A stretch of DNA of 64,000 bases from Nocardia mexicana NBRC 108244 (GCF_001613165.1 NZ_BDBV01000046.1:62001-126000), one strand, 5' to 3'; numbered from the stretch's first letter, positions 34,319 through 43,474 are shown. Translations and numbers: made by a program. The notes: generated by a model not told the origin, from the sequence alone.

Positions 34319-36058
34319 TTGACCGCTGTATCTCCGAAGCCGGAGCGCGAGCTCGAGGCCGTGCGGCCCTATCCGCCGCGGGGCCGGTCGAAGGGGTCGT
34401 TTCTGTATCAGGCCCTGACGACGACCGATCCCAAGATGCTCGGCCAGATGTATCTGTTCACCGCCATGTCGTTCTTTCTCATCGGCGGTCTGATGGCGCT
34501 GCTGATGCGCGGCGAACTGGCGCGGCCGGGTCTGCAATTCCTGTCGACGGAGCAGTTCAATCAGCTGTTCACCATGCACGGCACGATCATGCTGCTGTTC
34601 TACGCGACGGCGATCGTGTTCGCGTTCGCGAATATCGTGCTGCCGCTGCAGATCGGTGCGCCCGACGTCGCGTTCCCGCGTCTGAACGCGTTCAGCTACT
34701 GGCTGTATCTGTTCGGCGCGACCATGGCCACGGCGGGTTTCATCACCCCCGGCGGCGCCGCCGATTTCGGCTGGACGGCGTATTCGCCGCTGTCGGATAT
34801 CGTGCACGCGCCCGGCGTCGGCGCCGACCTGTGGATCATGGGCCTGGCCGTCTCGGGCCTGGGCACGATTCTCGGCGGCGTCAACATGATCACAACGGTG
34901 GTCTGCCTGCGCGCGCCGGGTATGACGCCGTTCCGGCTGCCGATCTTCACCTGGACGATCGTGATTACCAGCGTGCTCATCCTGGTCGCCTTCCCGGTGC
35001 TCACCGCGGCGCTGATGGGGTTGTTCTACGACCGGCAGCTGGGCGGCCACATCTACGACCCGGCCAATGGCGGCAGCCTGCTCTACCAGCATCTGTTCTG
35101 GTATTTCGGCCATCCCGAGGTGTACATCATCGCGTTGCCTTTCTTCGGCATCGTGTCGGAGATCTTCCCGGTCTTCAGCCGCAAACCGGTCTTCGGCTAC
35201 ACCGCGCTGGTGTACGCGACCTTCGCGATCGCGGCATTGTCGATCGCGGTATGGGCGCACCATATGTACGCCACCGGTGCGGTGCTGCTGCCGTTCTTCT
35301 CGTTCATGACGTTCCTGATCGCGGTCCCCACGGGCGTGAAGTTCTTCAACTGGATCGGGACCATGTGGAAGGGGCAGTTGACGTTCGAATCACCGATGTT
35401 GTTCTCGGTCGGATTCATCGTCACGTTCCTGTTCGGTGGCCTGTCGGGTGTCATCCTGGCCAGCCCGCCGCTGGACTTCCACGTCTCCGACTCCTACTTC
35501 GTGGTCGCGCACTTCCACTACGTGCTGTTCGGCACCATCGCCTTCGCGACCTACGCGGGCATCTACTTCTGGTTCCCGAAGATGACCGGCCGCATGCTCG
35601 ACGAGCGTCTCGGAAAATGGCACTTCTGGACCACGTTCATCGGTTTCCACACCACCTTCCTGGTGCAGCACTGGGTGGGTGCCGAAGGTATGCCGCGCCG
35701 CTACGCCGACTACCTGCCGTCCGACGGGTTCACGATGCTGAACACGATCTCCACCATCGGTGCCTTCATCCTCGGCGGTTCGGTGCTGCCGTTCGTGTGG
35801 AACGTCTTCAAGAGCTACCGCTACGGCGAGGTGGTGACGGTGGACGATCCGTGGGGCTACGGCAACTCCCTGGAGTGGGCGACCACCTGCCCGCCGCCGC
35901 GGCACAACTTCTACGAGTTGCCGCGGATCCGGTCGGAGCGTCCGGCGTTCGAACTGCACTACCCGCACATGGTCGATCGGATGCGGGAAGAGGCGCATGT
36001 CGGATTCGGAGGCAACTCGCACGCTCGAGTTACCGAACATACGCCCGTGCGGAAGTAA
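34319..36058 (+). CDS. ctaD: Cytochrome c oxidase subunit I (aa3 type)
   Basis: Catalytic heme-copper subunit of the terminal oxidase in the cytoplasmic membrane, 579 residues with twelve hydrophobic helices. Metal ligands are in place: heme a histidine in MHGTIML, the CuB histidine and cross-linked tyrosine in GHPEVY, the CuB pair in WAHHMY, and heme a/a3 histidines in AHFHYVL. The N-terminal RPYPPRGRSKGSFLY is as in actinobacterial CtaD. TTG 34319 is chosen over GTG 34316 because AGGAGG ends five bases before it. Other oxidase subunits are not adjacent, which is usual in this group. Confidence 0.97.
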   Translation: MTAVSPKPERELEAVRPYPPRGRSKGSFLYQALTTTDPKMLGQMYLFTAMSFFLIGGLMALLMRGELARPGLQFLSTEQFNQLFTMHGTIMLLFYATAIVFAFANIVLPLQIGAPDVAFPRLNAFSYWLYLFGATMATAGFITPGGAADFGWTAYSPLSDIVHAPGVGADLWIMGLAVSGLGTILGGVNMITTVVCLRAPGMTPFRLPIFTWTIVITSVLILVAFPVLTAALMGLFYDRQLGGHIYDPANGGSLLYQHLFWYFGHPEVYIIALPFFGIVSEIFPVFSRKPVFGYTALVYATFAIAALSIAVWAHHMYATGAVLLPFFSFMTFLIAVPTGVKFFNWIGTMWKGQLTFESPMLFSVGFIVTFLFGGLSGVILASPPLDFHVSDSYFVVAHFHYVLFGTIAFATYAGIYFWFPKMTGRMLDERLGKWHFWTTFIGFHTTFLVQHWVGAEGMPRRYADYLPSDGFTMLNTISTIGAFILGGSVLPFVWNVFKSYRYGEVVTVDDPWGYGNSLEWATTCPPPRHNFYELPRIRSERPAFELHYPHMVDRMREEAHVGFGGNSHARVTEHTPVRK

Positions 36059-36127
36059 GATTCCCGCTCGGACCGGTGCCGGGCTCCTGTTGGCTCGCGC
36101 TAGTTCGTGCCCTCGAGGCGACCAAGG

Positions 36128-36152
36128 CTCTGTGCCCTACCGGGGCACAGAG
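36128..36152. terminator. Hairpin between convergent ctaD and the LLM gene
   Basis: Perfect ten-base stem CTCTGTGCCC / GGGCACAGAG with a short loop (TACCG). It overlaps the last codons of the leftward gene and lies about 70 bases after the ctaD stop, so it could terminate both transcripts. Confidence 0.75.
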
Positions 36153-37174
36153 TCTGTCGCTTCGGCAGGCCGGTCCGCCGCCCCGAGCCCGACCAGCCGC
36201 GCCAGCCGCCGATGCGACTCCATCCGGGCCGCACGGTCGAAGGTGCTGGTGTGTACCAGGATCTCGTCCGCGCCGGTGCGACCGATGAGCCGCTCGAGGC
36301 CGTCGGCGACGGTGTCCTCGGTGCCTGCCAGGTGTCCCCGCATCGACTCGTCGAAGATGCGCCGCTCCCGCTCGGTCATCGCCCCGGGATCGATGCTGTC
36401 CGGCGGCATCAGCACCGGGAACTCGCCGCGGGTGCGCGAGTACGCGGCCGACCACGCCTCGGGCATCAGCAGCCGCCGCGCCTCCTCGGCGGTATCGGCG
36501 ACGACGACCGATCCGGAGACGATCACGTAGGGCGCCACGCCCCACGCGGTAGGCCGGAAATCGTTGCGGTACTGCTCGATCGAGCGCACCATCGCCTCCT
36601 CGCCGTGCGCGGCGGCGATCACCAGGGGCAGGCCGAATCGCGCGGCCCGATCCGCGCCGGATCCGATGGCCAGCAGGTATGCCGGGACCCGGAGCCCCTC
36701 TGCGGGCCAGCCGTGCACGCCGTCGCGCCCCGTGGCGAAGTAGTCCAGCAACTCGGTGAGCTGGGCGTCGAAATCCTCGGCGTCGTCCTTGTCGTGCCCG
36801 AGCGCGCGGCGCACCCCGCCGGTGAATCCGACCGACCGGCCCAGCCCCATATCGATCCGCCCGGGATACAGCGACTCCAGCACCCCGAACTGCTCGGCGA
36901 CGACCAGCGGCTGGTGGTTGGGCAGCATCACCCCGCCGGTCCCCACCCGGATCCGGTCGGTCGCGGCGGCGACGGCGGCCGCCAGCACGGTCGGCGCGGA
37001 CCCGGCCACGCCCGGCACGCTGTGATGCTCCGATACCCAGAACCGGTGGTAGCCCCACCGCTCGGCCAGCTGTCCGAACTCGACGGTGTCCCGCAGCGCC
37101 GCCGGATGGCTCTGCCCCTGCCGGACACGGGAGCGGTCCAGGATCGAGAACCGGACCGAGTGCAACGACGTCAT
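36137..37174 (-). CDS. LLM-class (luciferase-like) flavin-dependent oxidoreductase
   Basis: Soluble FMN- or F420-using monooxygenase-like TIM barrel, 345 residues. N-terminal SVRFSILDRSRVRQG, EFGQLAERWGYHRFWVSEHHSVPGVAGSAP, RIRVGTGGVMLPNHQPLVVAEQFGVLESLYPGRIDMGLGRS and a C-terminal EILVHTSTFD are typical of the MsnO8/bacterial luciferase-alpha group. Monocistronic, convergent with ctaD and sharing its terminator hairpin. Cofactor and substrate cannot be determined. Confidence 0.92.
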   Translation of the reverse strand: MTSLHSVRFSILDRSRVRQGQSHPAALRDTVEFGQLAERWGYHRFWVSEHHSVPGVAGSAPTVLAAAVAAATDRIRVGTGGVMLPNHQPLVVAEQFGVLESLYPGRIDMGLGRSVGFTGGVRRALGHDKDDAEDFDAQLTELLDYFATGRDGVHGWPAEGLRVPAYLLAIGSGADRAARFGLPLVIAAAHGEEAMVRSIEQYRNDFRPTAWGVAPYVIVSGSVVVADTAEEARRLLMPEAWSAAYSRTRGEFPVLMPPDSIDPGAMTERERRIFDESMRGHLAGTEDTVADGLERLIGRTGADEILVHTSTFDRAARMESHRRLARLVGLGAADRPAEATDSVPR

Positions 37175-37214
37175 ACCCCTGACAACGCTCCCGGCCGCCG
37201 CTGATTCCAGGCGG

Positions 37215-37415
37215 TCAGGCCGGAGCGAGCTCGTTGCGCATTTCGGCGATCGTCACCTGCAGGATGTCGAACTGAACCGTGTACAGGCGCGTCGGAATCC
37301 GCTGCCACGTCTCGTCGCGCACACCGACGATCTCGCCGACCGTGCCGGCGGCTATCGCGGCCAAGGGGGCGATGTCGTGGTTCTTGGTCAATTTGACCCT
37401 GTCGCCGACTTTCAT
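37215..37415 (-). CDS. Small SH3/KOW-barrel-like protein
   Basis: 66 residues from ATG 37415, which follows GGAGGTGCC. The sequence MKVGDRVKLTKNHDI..GTVGEIVG..YTVQFD has alternating strand pattern and glycine turns, as in small beta barrels such as DUF4926 or KOW-like modules that bind nucleic acid or protein. No signal peptide. Function unknown; a standalone gene. Confidence 0.7.
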   Translation of the reverse strand: MKVGDRVKLTKNHDIAPLAAIAAGTVGEIVGVRDETWQRIPTRLYTVQFDILQVTIAEMRNELAPA

Positions 37416-37632
37416 GGCACCTCCGTCGGCGGGCCCGCGCCGAGGCAGGCCGCGATCTGGCGGACGCCGTCGGTCTCGCTGCCCGCACAATGTCGGATTC
37501 TCTCTTCAGTGTCGCATCGAATTTCGCCGGGTACACGCGGAACCGGCGATCACGCGGCCGTCCCGAGAGGTGATAGATCAACGGACCCCACGGGGCGAAA
37601 TTGTCATGGGTTCCAGATGGGGTGACCTCGGC

Positions 37633-38070
37633 TCATCCGGCCGACGGCGCGACGAACATGTAGCTCTTCTCCTCCTCGCGGCGGGCGATGCGCCACGAGC
37701 CGTCGACGCGGGCGAAGGTGTCGAGATACCAGAGGCCGCACAGCATCAGGCGCTGCCCGCCGTCGCCGTCCGGGGTGAGCATCGGGTTGTGGCACATGGT
37801 GCGGCCGGTGGCGGTGTCGCCGTCGACCGTGATCGAGGAGTTGCTGATGAGATGCTGGAAGGCGAGGAAGTTCGGCATCACCTGGGCGAGGAACTGCTTG
37901 ATCTCCGGCAGGCCGCCCTTCGGCCCGCCCATCGTCGTGTAGTCGATGAAGGCGTCGGGGGTGAAGATCTCGTCGAGCGCATCCCACCGCTGCGTGTCGA
38001 CGGCGTGCGAATAGCGGACCATGAGGTCCTCGATCTCCAGCCGATCCGAAATTTCCTGTAGCGACAACAC
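37633..38070 (-). CDS. SnoaL-like / NTF2-fold polyketide-cyclase-type protein
   Basis: 145-residue cone-shaped alpha+beta barrel protein. LEIEDLMVRYSHAVDTQRWDALDEIFTPDAFIDYT is the classic start of the nuclear-transport-factor-2-like family, followed by FLAFQHLISNSSITVDGDTATGRT and a final strand WRIARREEEKSYMF. GTG 38070 with GAGGAGG five bases upstream is preferred to ATG 38103. Members include aromatic-ring cyclases, dehydratases and isomerases; nothing nearby narrows the substrate. Confidence 0.85.
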   Translation of the reverse strand: MLSLQEISDRLEIEDLMVRYSHAVDTQRWDALDEIFTPDAFIDYTTMGGPKGGLPEIKQFLAQVMPNFLAFQHLISNSSITVDGDTATGRTMCHNPMLTPDGDGGQRLMLCGLWYLDTFARVDGSWRIARREEEKSYMFVAPSAG

Positions 38071-38160
38071 GACTGCCTCCTCACGACGGATGATCGCCCC
38101 CATGTCACCAGGATTCGCGGTGCGCCGGAGGAGGAACGGCCGAATCGGCGGGCCGCCGGT

Positions 38161-38826
38161 TCAGGGCATCTCGGTCAGTGTCTTCAGGGTGCAGGCCGAG
38201 GCGCAGGTCCAGACCAGGGCGCCACCCGCCAGCATCAGTCGGTAGTCGTGCAGGGGGAAGGCGGTGAATCCGAGCGCGAAGTAGAGGATCGGCGCGAGTG
38301 CGCAGTAGTACGCCCAACCCCGGTGCCGGGCGCGGGCATACCGATAGGCGAACACCGCACACGCCGCGCTGACTGCGAGGCCGGAGCCGACCGGTGCGAG
38401 ATTGTGCAGCATGCCGTGCCAGCTGACCTCGGCGGGCGCGCCGTCGGGGGTGCCGAGCGGGAAGCCGTCGGCGGGATCGGTGGGAAATATGCCCGCCCAG
38501 ATCAGGCTTGCGCCGTACACGCCGACGAGCGCGCTCGCCCACGCCGCGGTGCGCGTGCGGTCGAGTGCGCGACGCAAGCCGACGGCGGAGGCCAGCGCCA
38601 GGGCGCCGCAGACCACGAAGTTTCCGATCTGGATCCAGCCGTGCGCGCCGAGGCTCAGCATGCTCAGCGGATGGCGGGTGGCGTCGAAACCGTTGCGGGT
38701 CAACGCTTGTGCGACGATCAAGAGGACGAACAGCGGGCCCGCCGCTATGCCGCAGGCGAGAAGCCCACGGGTGGTTCGTGATTCGGCGGGCGTGCTCAGG
38801 GGGTTGGTGGATGTGACGGTGGACAT
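38161..38826 (-). CDS. DUF998 family membrane protein
   Basis: 221 residues with six hydrophobic helices, e.g. LLACGIAAGPLFVLLIVAQ, FVVCGALALASAVGL, GLAVSAACAVFAYRY and LMLAGGALVWTCASACTL. The RNGFDATRHPLSMLSLGAHGWIQIGNF loop after helix 1 is the DUF998 signature. ATG 38826 follows GGAG. It lies 80 bases downstream of the ArsR-SRPBCC gene on the same strand and may be co-regulated with it, but its function is unknown. Confidence 0.85.
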   Translation of the reverse strand: MSTVTSTNPLSTPAESRTTRGLLACGIAAGPLFVLLIVAQALTRNGFDATRHPLSMLSLGAHGWIQIGNFVVCGALALASAVGLRRALDRTRTAAWASALVGVYGASLIWAGIFPTDPADGFPLGTPDGAPAEVSWHGMLHNLAPVGSGLAVSAACAVFAYRYARARHRGWAYYCALAPILYFALGFTAFPLHDYRLMLAGGALVWTCASACTLKTLTEMP

Positions 38827-38905
38827 GGCGGTGCTCCGAGGCTCGGATCTATCGGGAACGGGGCCTCGCACCTGTCGGTCGAGGTGCGAGGCGGTCGTGA
38901 AATAG

Positions 38906-39712
38906 TCAGGAGTACAGGGCTTTTCCGGTCTCCAGCAGGGTCTTCAGGTCGCTGAGCGTCTGATTCCAGCCGCCGCCCGCGCCCGGCAGCTGCCCATCGG
39001 TCTGGGCGGCGGTCTGCGGCGCGCCGGTCACATCGTGGGTGACGGTGAGGATCGAGATGCCCGCGCCCTCGTCCTCGATCTCGTAGGTGAGCCGGGTGAA
39101 GTCCTCGCCGAGAAACAGTGCGCGCCAGGTCTGTACGAGCCGGCGCGGCGGGTCGGCCTCGATGACCTCGCCGTCGATCACCACGTCCGGCGCGCCGTGC
39201 TCCTTCATCGCGGCACTGGCCAGTCCGCGGAACGCGCCGCCCGGGCGCAGGTCGTAGTCGACCGGTGCCTGGTAGCCGAATTTCACGGTCCATTCCGGCT
39301 GGGTGATGGCGTCCCAGATCGCCTGCGGGGTCGCCTTGATGTACACGCGGTAGACCCTGACGGTGCTGGTGGTGGTGTCGGATGTCGATGTCATGGCTTG
39401 CTGCTCCAGTTCGAATTTGAGGTCGACGAGCGCGGCGGCCGCCCGCTCGGTGTATTTGCCGATCCACCGGTCGTGGATCAGCCGGATCGGCACCGGATTG
39501 AGGAAGTGCAATTTCTCCCGGCCCGAGCGGCGCGTGACCACCAGGCCCGCGTCCTCCAGCACCCGCAGGTGCTTGGCGACGCCGAAACGGGTCATTTCCA
39601 GCTCGGACTCCAGTTCTCCCAGCGTGCGTCCGTCGCGGGCGAACAGGAGGTCGAGCAGGAATCGGCGACTCGGATCGGCGAGTGCCTTGAACGCGAGGTC
39701 GTCGTCTGCCAC
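38906..39712 (-). CDS. ArsR-type regulator fused to an SRPBCC (AHSA1) domain
   Basis: 268-residue fusion. Residues about 1-95 form an ArsR winged helix (FKALADPSRRFLLDLLFARDGRTLGELESELEMTRFGVAKHLRVLEDAGLV). Residues about 105-268 form an AHSA1-type START/SRPBCC ligand domain (YIKATPQAIWDAITQPEWTVKFGY through GGGWNQTLSDLKTLLETGKAL). In actinomycetes these are normally two neighbouring genes, so this is a natural one-component sensor. GTG 39712 is taken as start because a perfect operator palindrome lies only 11 bases upstream; an in-frame ATG at 39748 would place the operator inside the coding sequence. Confidence 0.87.
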   Translation of the reverse strand: MADDDLAFKALADPSRRFLLDLLFARDGRTLGELESELEMTRFGVAKHLRVLEDAGLVVTRRSGREKLHFLNPVPIRLIHDRWIGKYTERAAAALVDLKFELEQQAMTSTSDTTTSTVRVYRVYIKATPQAIWDAITQPEWTVKFGYQAPVDYDLRPGGAFRGLASAAMKEHGAPDVVIDGEVIEADPPRRLVQTWRALFLGEDFTRLTYEIEDEGAGISILTVTHDVTGAPQTAAQTDGQLPGAGGGWNQTLSDLKTLLETGKALYS

Positions 39713-39723
39713 GTCACGACGAT

Positions 39724-39743
39724 ATGTGACCAAATGGTCACAT
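39724..39743. promoter_or_regulatory. Perfect 20-base palindrome, operator of the ArsR-SRPBCC gene
   Basis: Arms ATGTGACCA (39724-39732) and TGGTCACAT (39735-39743) with centre AA. It lies between the divergent ArsR-SRPBCC and SGNH hydrolase genes, right at the regulator's start, which fits autoregulation by an ArsR protein. Confidence 0.8.
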
Positions 39744-39833
39744 GTCAACGATGGATCGGGGGATAGCGGGCTTGCCGTGTGCCGGGCGGCTAGCCTCTGG
39801 GCAGGCGCTCGGTACGAATCGAGAGGTGGACGG

Positions 39834-40703
39834 ATGAAGTCGGGAATGCTCGCGATAGCGGTGTCGGCCCTGGCGTTGGCGCCGGGTGTGGCCGGTGCCG
39901 AGCCGCCCGCGGACGGGGAACGCTATGTCGCGCTGGGGAGTTCGTATGCCGCCGGTCCCGGCCTGCCGCCGGTGGTGGAGCGGGGCTGCGGGCGCTCCGG
40001 GCAGAACTATCCACACCAGGTCGCCGCGGCGACCGGGCTGGAGCTGGTCGATGTGACCTGCTCGGGCGCCACGACGGCCGACATTCTCCAACGGCCGCAA
40101 CGGATTCCGAATCGGCTGCTGCCGCCGCAGATCGACGCGGTCACCGCCGACACCCGGCTCGTCACCGTGAGCATCGGCGGCAACGATCTGAACCTGGTCG
40201 GCTCGATGATCGCCGGGAGCGGTTGCCACGCCGCGGTGGGCGCGGTGCCCGGTCTGTGCGATCGTGCCTTGGCCACAACCGAACCCGGCCGCGGTGCCTT
40301 CGAGGATGTCGAGCGTTCTATCGCCGAGGTCGTCACCGCTGTGCGGGAGCGGGCTCCGCGGGCCACGGTCGCGCTGGTGCAGTACCTGCCCGTGCTGCCC
40401 GCCGACGGCACACCCTGTGCGGCGACGCCGATGAGCCCCGAACAGGCCGCCCGCGCTCGGCGCACCTACGACGGCCTGACCGTGGCCACCCGCGATGCGG
40501 CGCTGGCGACCGGGGCGCGCCTGATCGCCGTCCCCGAGGCGAACGCCCACACCGCCTGCAGTCCCGAACCGTGGACGTTCGGCTTCAACAACCCCCTTGC
40601 CGCACAAGGGGATCCGGTGTCGGCGGTCGGTAGCTCGTACCACCCCGACGCTGCCGGAACGACCGCGGTCGCCCGGCAGATCATCGCCGACCTCGCGGAC
40701 TGA
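39834..40703 (+). CDS. Secreted SGNH/GDSL-type esterase or lipase
   Basis: Exported hydrolase, 289 residues. The signal peptide (MKSGMLAIAVSALALAPGVAGA) is cleaved near residue 22. Block I is YVALGSSYAAGPG with the nucleophile serine, block III is IGGND, and block V is SYHPD carrying the catalytic His and Asp. Cysteines are paired as in Streptomyces/Mycobacterium secreted lipases. ATG 39834 follows GAGAGGTGGACG. It is divergent from the ArsR-SRPBCC regulator. Confidence 0.92.
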   Translation: MKSGMLAIAVSALALAPGVAGAEPPADGERYVALGSSYAAGPGLPPVVERGCGRSGQNYPHQVAAATGLELVDVTCSGATTADILQRPQRIPNRLLPPQIDAVTADTRLVTVSIGGNDLNLVGSMIAGSGCHAAVGAVPGLCDRALATTEPGRGAFEDVERSIAEVVTAVRERAPRATVALVQYLPVLPADGTPCAATPMSPEQAARARRTYDGLTVATRDAALATGARLIAVPEANAHTACSPEPWTFGFNNPLAAQGDPVSAVGSSYHPDAAGTTAVARQIIADLAD

Positions 40704-40723
40704 GTCCGGAGCGGTCCATACTC

Positions 40724-40751
40724 GTCCTACGTCCTACGTCCTACGTCCTAC
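40724..40751. repeat. Heptamer tandem repeat (GTCCTAC x4)
   Basis: Four exact copies of GTCCTAC plus a partial fifth, 20 bases after the SGNH hydrolase stop. A short slippage-prone tract in a non-coding gap. Confidence 0.9.
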
Positions 40752-40884
40752 GTCCGCCGTGCCGTCGCCGAACCGGCAGTGTGCGCGTTTTCAGGCCGAA
40801 TTGCCGGTGTGCTGCTGAAACCGGCCCCCGGGACACGAGCCATGGGCCCGAGGGGCGGCGCTCCGGACGGCGAGTGACAACAGG

Positions 40885-42492
40885 TCAGGACAGCGCGACC
40901 AGGCTGCGGTAGTCCTCGGTCCACAGGTCCTCGTCGGCGTCGGGCAGGATCAGGACCCGGTCGGGGCGCAGCGCATCGATCGCGCCCTCGTCGTGGGTGA
41001 CCATGACGATCGCGCCCGGATAGGCGTCGATCGCCCCGAGTACCTCGCCGCGCGAGGCCGGGTCCAGGTTGTTGGTCGGCTCGTCCAGCAGCAGCACGTT
41101 CGCTCCCGAGTGCACCAGCCCGGCCAGCGCGAGCCGCGTCTTCTCGCCGCCCGACAGCACACCCGCCGGTTTGTCGGCGTCGTCGGTTCCGGTGAACAGA
41201 AACGCACCCAGCACCCGCCGTACCTCGAGGTCGGTCAGGTTCCCGGCGGCGACGGCCAGGTTCTCCCGGACGGTGAGCGCCGGGTCCAGGGTGTCGTGTT
41301 CCTGCGCGAAGTAGCCCAACCGCAGCCCGGGTCCGGGCACCACGCGGCCGCTGTCCGGAACCTCCTGGCCCGCAAGCACTCTCAGCAGGGTCGTCTTCCC
41401 GGCACCGTTGTGTCCGAGCACCACCAGCCGGCTGCCGCGATCCACCGCCAGGTCCACCGAATCCAGAACGCGGTGCCCGCCATAGGATTTCGCCAGGCTG
41501 ATCGCGCCCAGCGGTATTCGCCCGCACGGTTGCGGTTCGGGCAGCCTGATGCGGGCCACCTTCTCCGCTCGCCGCCGCGGTTCCAGGTCGCCCAGCATGC
41601 GGTCCGCGCGCCGGGCCATATTGCGGGCCGCCACGGCCGTGGCCACCCGCGACTTCATCTTCTCCGCCTGCGCGTGCAGGGCGGCGGCCTTGCGTTCGGC
41701 GTTGGCGCGCTGCCGGATTCGCCGCCGCTCGTCGGTGTCGCGCTGGGCCAGATACCGGTCCCAGTCGGTGTTGTACACGTCCAGCGCCGCGCGCTGCGGG
41801 TCGAGATGGAATACGCGGTTGATGAACCCCGCCAGGAACGCCGAATCGTGGCTGATCACCAGCAGCCCACCCGCGAACCCGCGCAGGAAGGTGCGCAACC
41901 AGCCCACGGCGTCGGCGTCGAGATGGTTGGTCGGCTCGTCCAGCAGCAGGGTTCCGCCGTTGCCGCCGAACAGGATTCGCGCCAGTTCGGCACGCCGCCG
42001 CTGCCCGCCCGAGAGGGCGGACACCTGCTGATCGAGCGCGTGATCGGGCAGGCCGAGCCCGGCGGCGATGCGTGCGGCCTCGGCCTGGGCGGCATAGCCG
42101 CCGCCCGCCACGAAGGCGGCCTCGGCCCTTGAGTAGTCGCTCATCGCCCGCTCGAGCGCGCCCGCGTCGCGGGCCTCGGCCATCGCGGTCTCGGCCGCGC
42201 GCAGGTCGCGCACCGCGACATCCAGCCCGCGCGCGGACAGGATGCGGTCGGCGACGGTGAGCCGCGGGTCGACGTCGCGCGGGTCCTGGGCCAGCACGTC
42301 GATCGGGCCGGTGGTGGTGACGGACCCCGCGGCCGGCCGGTCCAGCCCGGCCAGGGCACGCAGCAGCGTGGTCTTCCCCGCGCCGTTACGGCCGATCAGG
42401 CCGACCCGGTCGCCGGGAGAAAGGGTGAAGGAGATGTCGGACAGCAGCACGCGGGCACCCACCCGCAGCTCGACACCGCGAACGGTGATCAT
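40885..42492 (-). CDS. ABC-F family ATPase
   Basis: 535-residue soluble protein with two nucleotide-binding domains and no membrane part. Walker A motifs are GRNGAGKTTLLRAL and GHNGAGKTTLLRVL; signatures are LSGGQRRRAELARI and LSGGEKTRLALAG; a linker with RRRIRQRANAERKAAALHAQAEKMKSR lies between, as in ABC-F. Members act on ribosomes as translation factors or protect against antibiotics. The linker looks short, so whether it gives resistance cannot be decided here. Start ATG 42492; the upstream non-coding region of nearly 500 bases leaves room for leader-based control. Confidence 0.93.
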   Translation of the reverse strand: MITVRGVELRVGARVLLSDISFTLSPGDRVGLIGRNGAGKTTLLRALAGLDRPAAGSVTTTGPIDVLAQDPRDVDPRLTVADRILSARGLDVAVRDLRAAETAMAEARDAGALERAMSDYSRAEAAFVAGGGYAAQAEAARIAAGLGLPDHALDQQVSALSGGQRRRAELARILFGGNGGTLLLDEPTNHLDADAVGWLRTFLRGFAGGLLVISHDSAFLAGFINRVFHLDPQRAALDVYNTDWDRYLAQRDTDERRRIRQRANAERKAAALHAQAEKMKSRVATAVAARNMARRADRMLGDLEPRRRAEKVARIRLPEPQPCGRIPLGAISLAKSYGGHRVLDSVDLAVDRGSRLVVLGHNGAGKTTLLRVLAGQEVPDSGRVVPGPGLRLGYFAQEHDTLDPALTVRENLAVAAGNLTDLEVRRVLGAFLFTGTDDADKPAGVLSGGEKTRLALAGLVHSGANVLLLDEPTNNLDPASRGEVLGAIDAYPGAIVMVTHDEGAIDALRPDRVLILPDADEDLWTEDYRSLVALS

Positions 42493-42979
42493 GAGAATTA
42501 CTCCGAGTTGTCAGAGGACAGACTTCTAGCCGGGAAACAGGTCCTCAGCTAAGAAACTCGGGGGGTAGACACGCCGACAATGATAGCGCGCGCCCGAAGG
42601 AGGCCACGTCGGCCGGGCCGTGCCCGGCCTCGACCAGGTCGTCGGCTCCGCGCAACGGCCTCCCCGGCACTGCACAGTCCGAACCGCGCCAAGGTTCCGC
42701 CCCGCCACGAGGTCGAGATCGACCGGAGCCGGTGTGTGCGGTTGTGGCGGTGACAATCCGGACTGCACAGCCGCATTTCGCGGCGCGCAAGGCCGGTGCC
42801 GAACTCTGGCCCGCCATGACGTGGAGTGGACTGGAGCCGGTCTGTGCGGTCGCGGCGGTGACAACCCGGACGGCACGACGACCATCGGCCGCGTCGGGGC
42901 CATCGGTCTGCGGTGATCGAACCGGGCGGGGGAACTGGTCGACCGGCGCCCGAGGTCAGGGGCGTCGGTGGCGGTTCGG
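42493..42979. other. Non-coding stretch upstream of the ABC-F gene with a 108-bp-period repeat
   Basis: No supportable gene. A 44-base segment at 42725-42768 recurs at 42833-42876 with 39 of 44 identical, and weaker similarity extends upstream of both. The region right before ABC-F (42500-42600) is less GC-biased and may hold its promoter. Confidence 0.6.
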
Positions 42980-43330
42980 TTAGTCGACCGGGAGGTGGCG
43001 GATGGATTCGCCGCCCTTGGTGTGGCGGAGTTTGCCGTAGCGGCTGGTGAGCAGGCGGTTCATTTCCTCGGCGGCGCCGGTGTAGGAGGCCTCGACGGAG
43101 CCTGCGCGGTGGGTGACCACGACCGGGGGCTGGCCGGCCGGACGCGCTTCCAGCACGCATTTGATGTCGTCGGACCCGCCCTTGGCCCCGTTCTGGTCGC
43201 TGAGGTGGACCTCGACGCGGGTGAGTTGGTCGGCGAAGCGTTCGAGGTGGGTGCCGATCGTCGCCTCGGCCTGCTGGACCAGGTCGGCGCTGCCGGTAAT
43301 GGTGCTGTCGGTGTTGACCTGAATCTGCAT
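42980..43330 (-). CDS. HPF/RaiA family ribosome-associated protein (short form)
   Basis: 116 residues. IQVNTDSTITGSADLVQQAEATIGTHLERFADQLTRVEVHLSDQN is the HPF/RaiA (sigma-54 modulation) fold start, followed by DDIKCVLEARPAGQPPVVVTHRAGSVEASYTGAAEEMNRLL. It lacks the C-terminal dimerisation domain of long HPFs, so it would act as a short ribosome-binding factor, likely in stress or stationary phase. ATG 43330; the ribosome site is weak (GGAAC). Upstream lies the G/T-rich repeat tract. Confidence 0.83.
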   Translation of the reverse strand: MQIQVNTDSTITGSADLVQQAEATIGTHLERFADQLTRVEVHLSDQNGAKGGSDDIKCVLEARPAGQPPVVVTHRAGSVEASYTGAAEEMNRLLTSRYGKLRHTKGGESIRHLPVD

Positions 43331-43474
43331 GCGCGTGTCCGTTCCGATAGCCGACGAACCCGCCCTTGGGCCCGCGTGGTCGTGGACCACCGATTTCCAC
43401 AGTAGCCCGGCAGTCGCCCGAAGTGATCTTGTCGCTCTCCCGCACCCCGTCTTCGTTCCCGCACCCGCTGCAGC

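Noticed and set aside
42526..42903. A 125-residue minus-strand frame with internal SGLSPP-type repeats upstream of ABC-F
   Set aside because: The repeated peptide simply mirrors the 108-bp DNA repeat; composition is Pro/Arg-rich and no start signal is seen.
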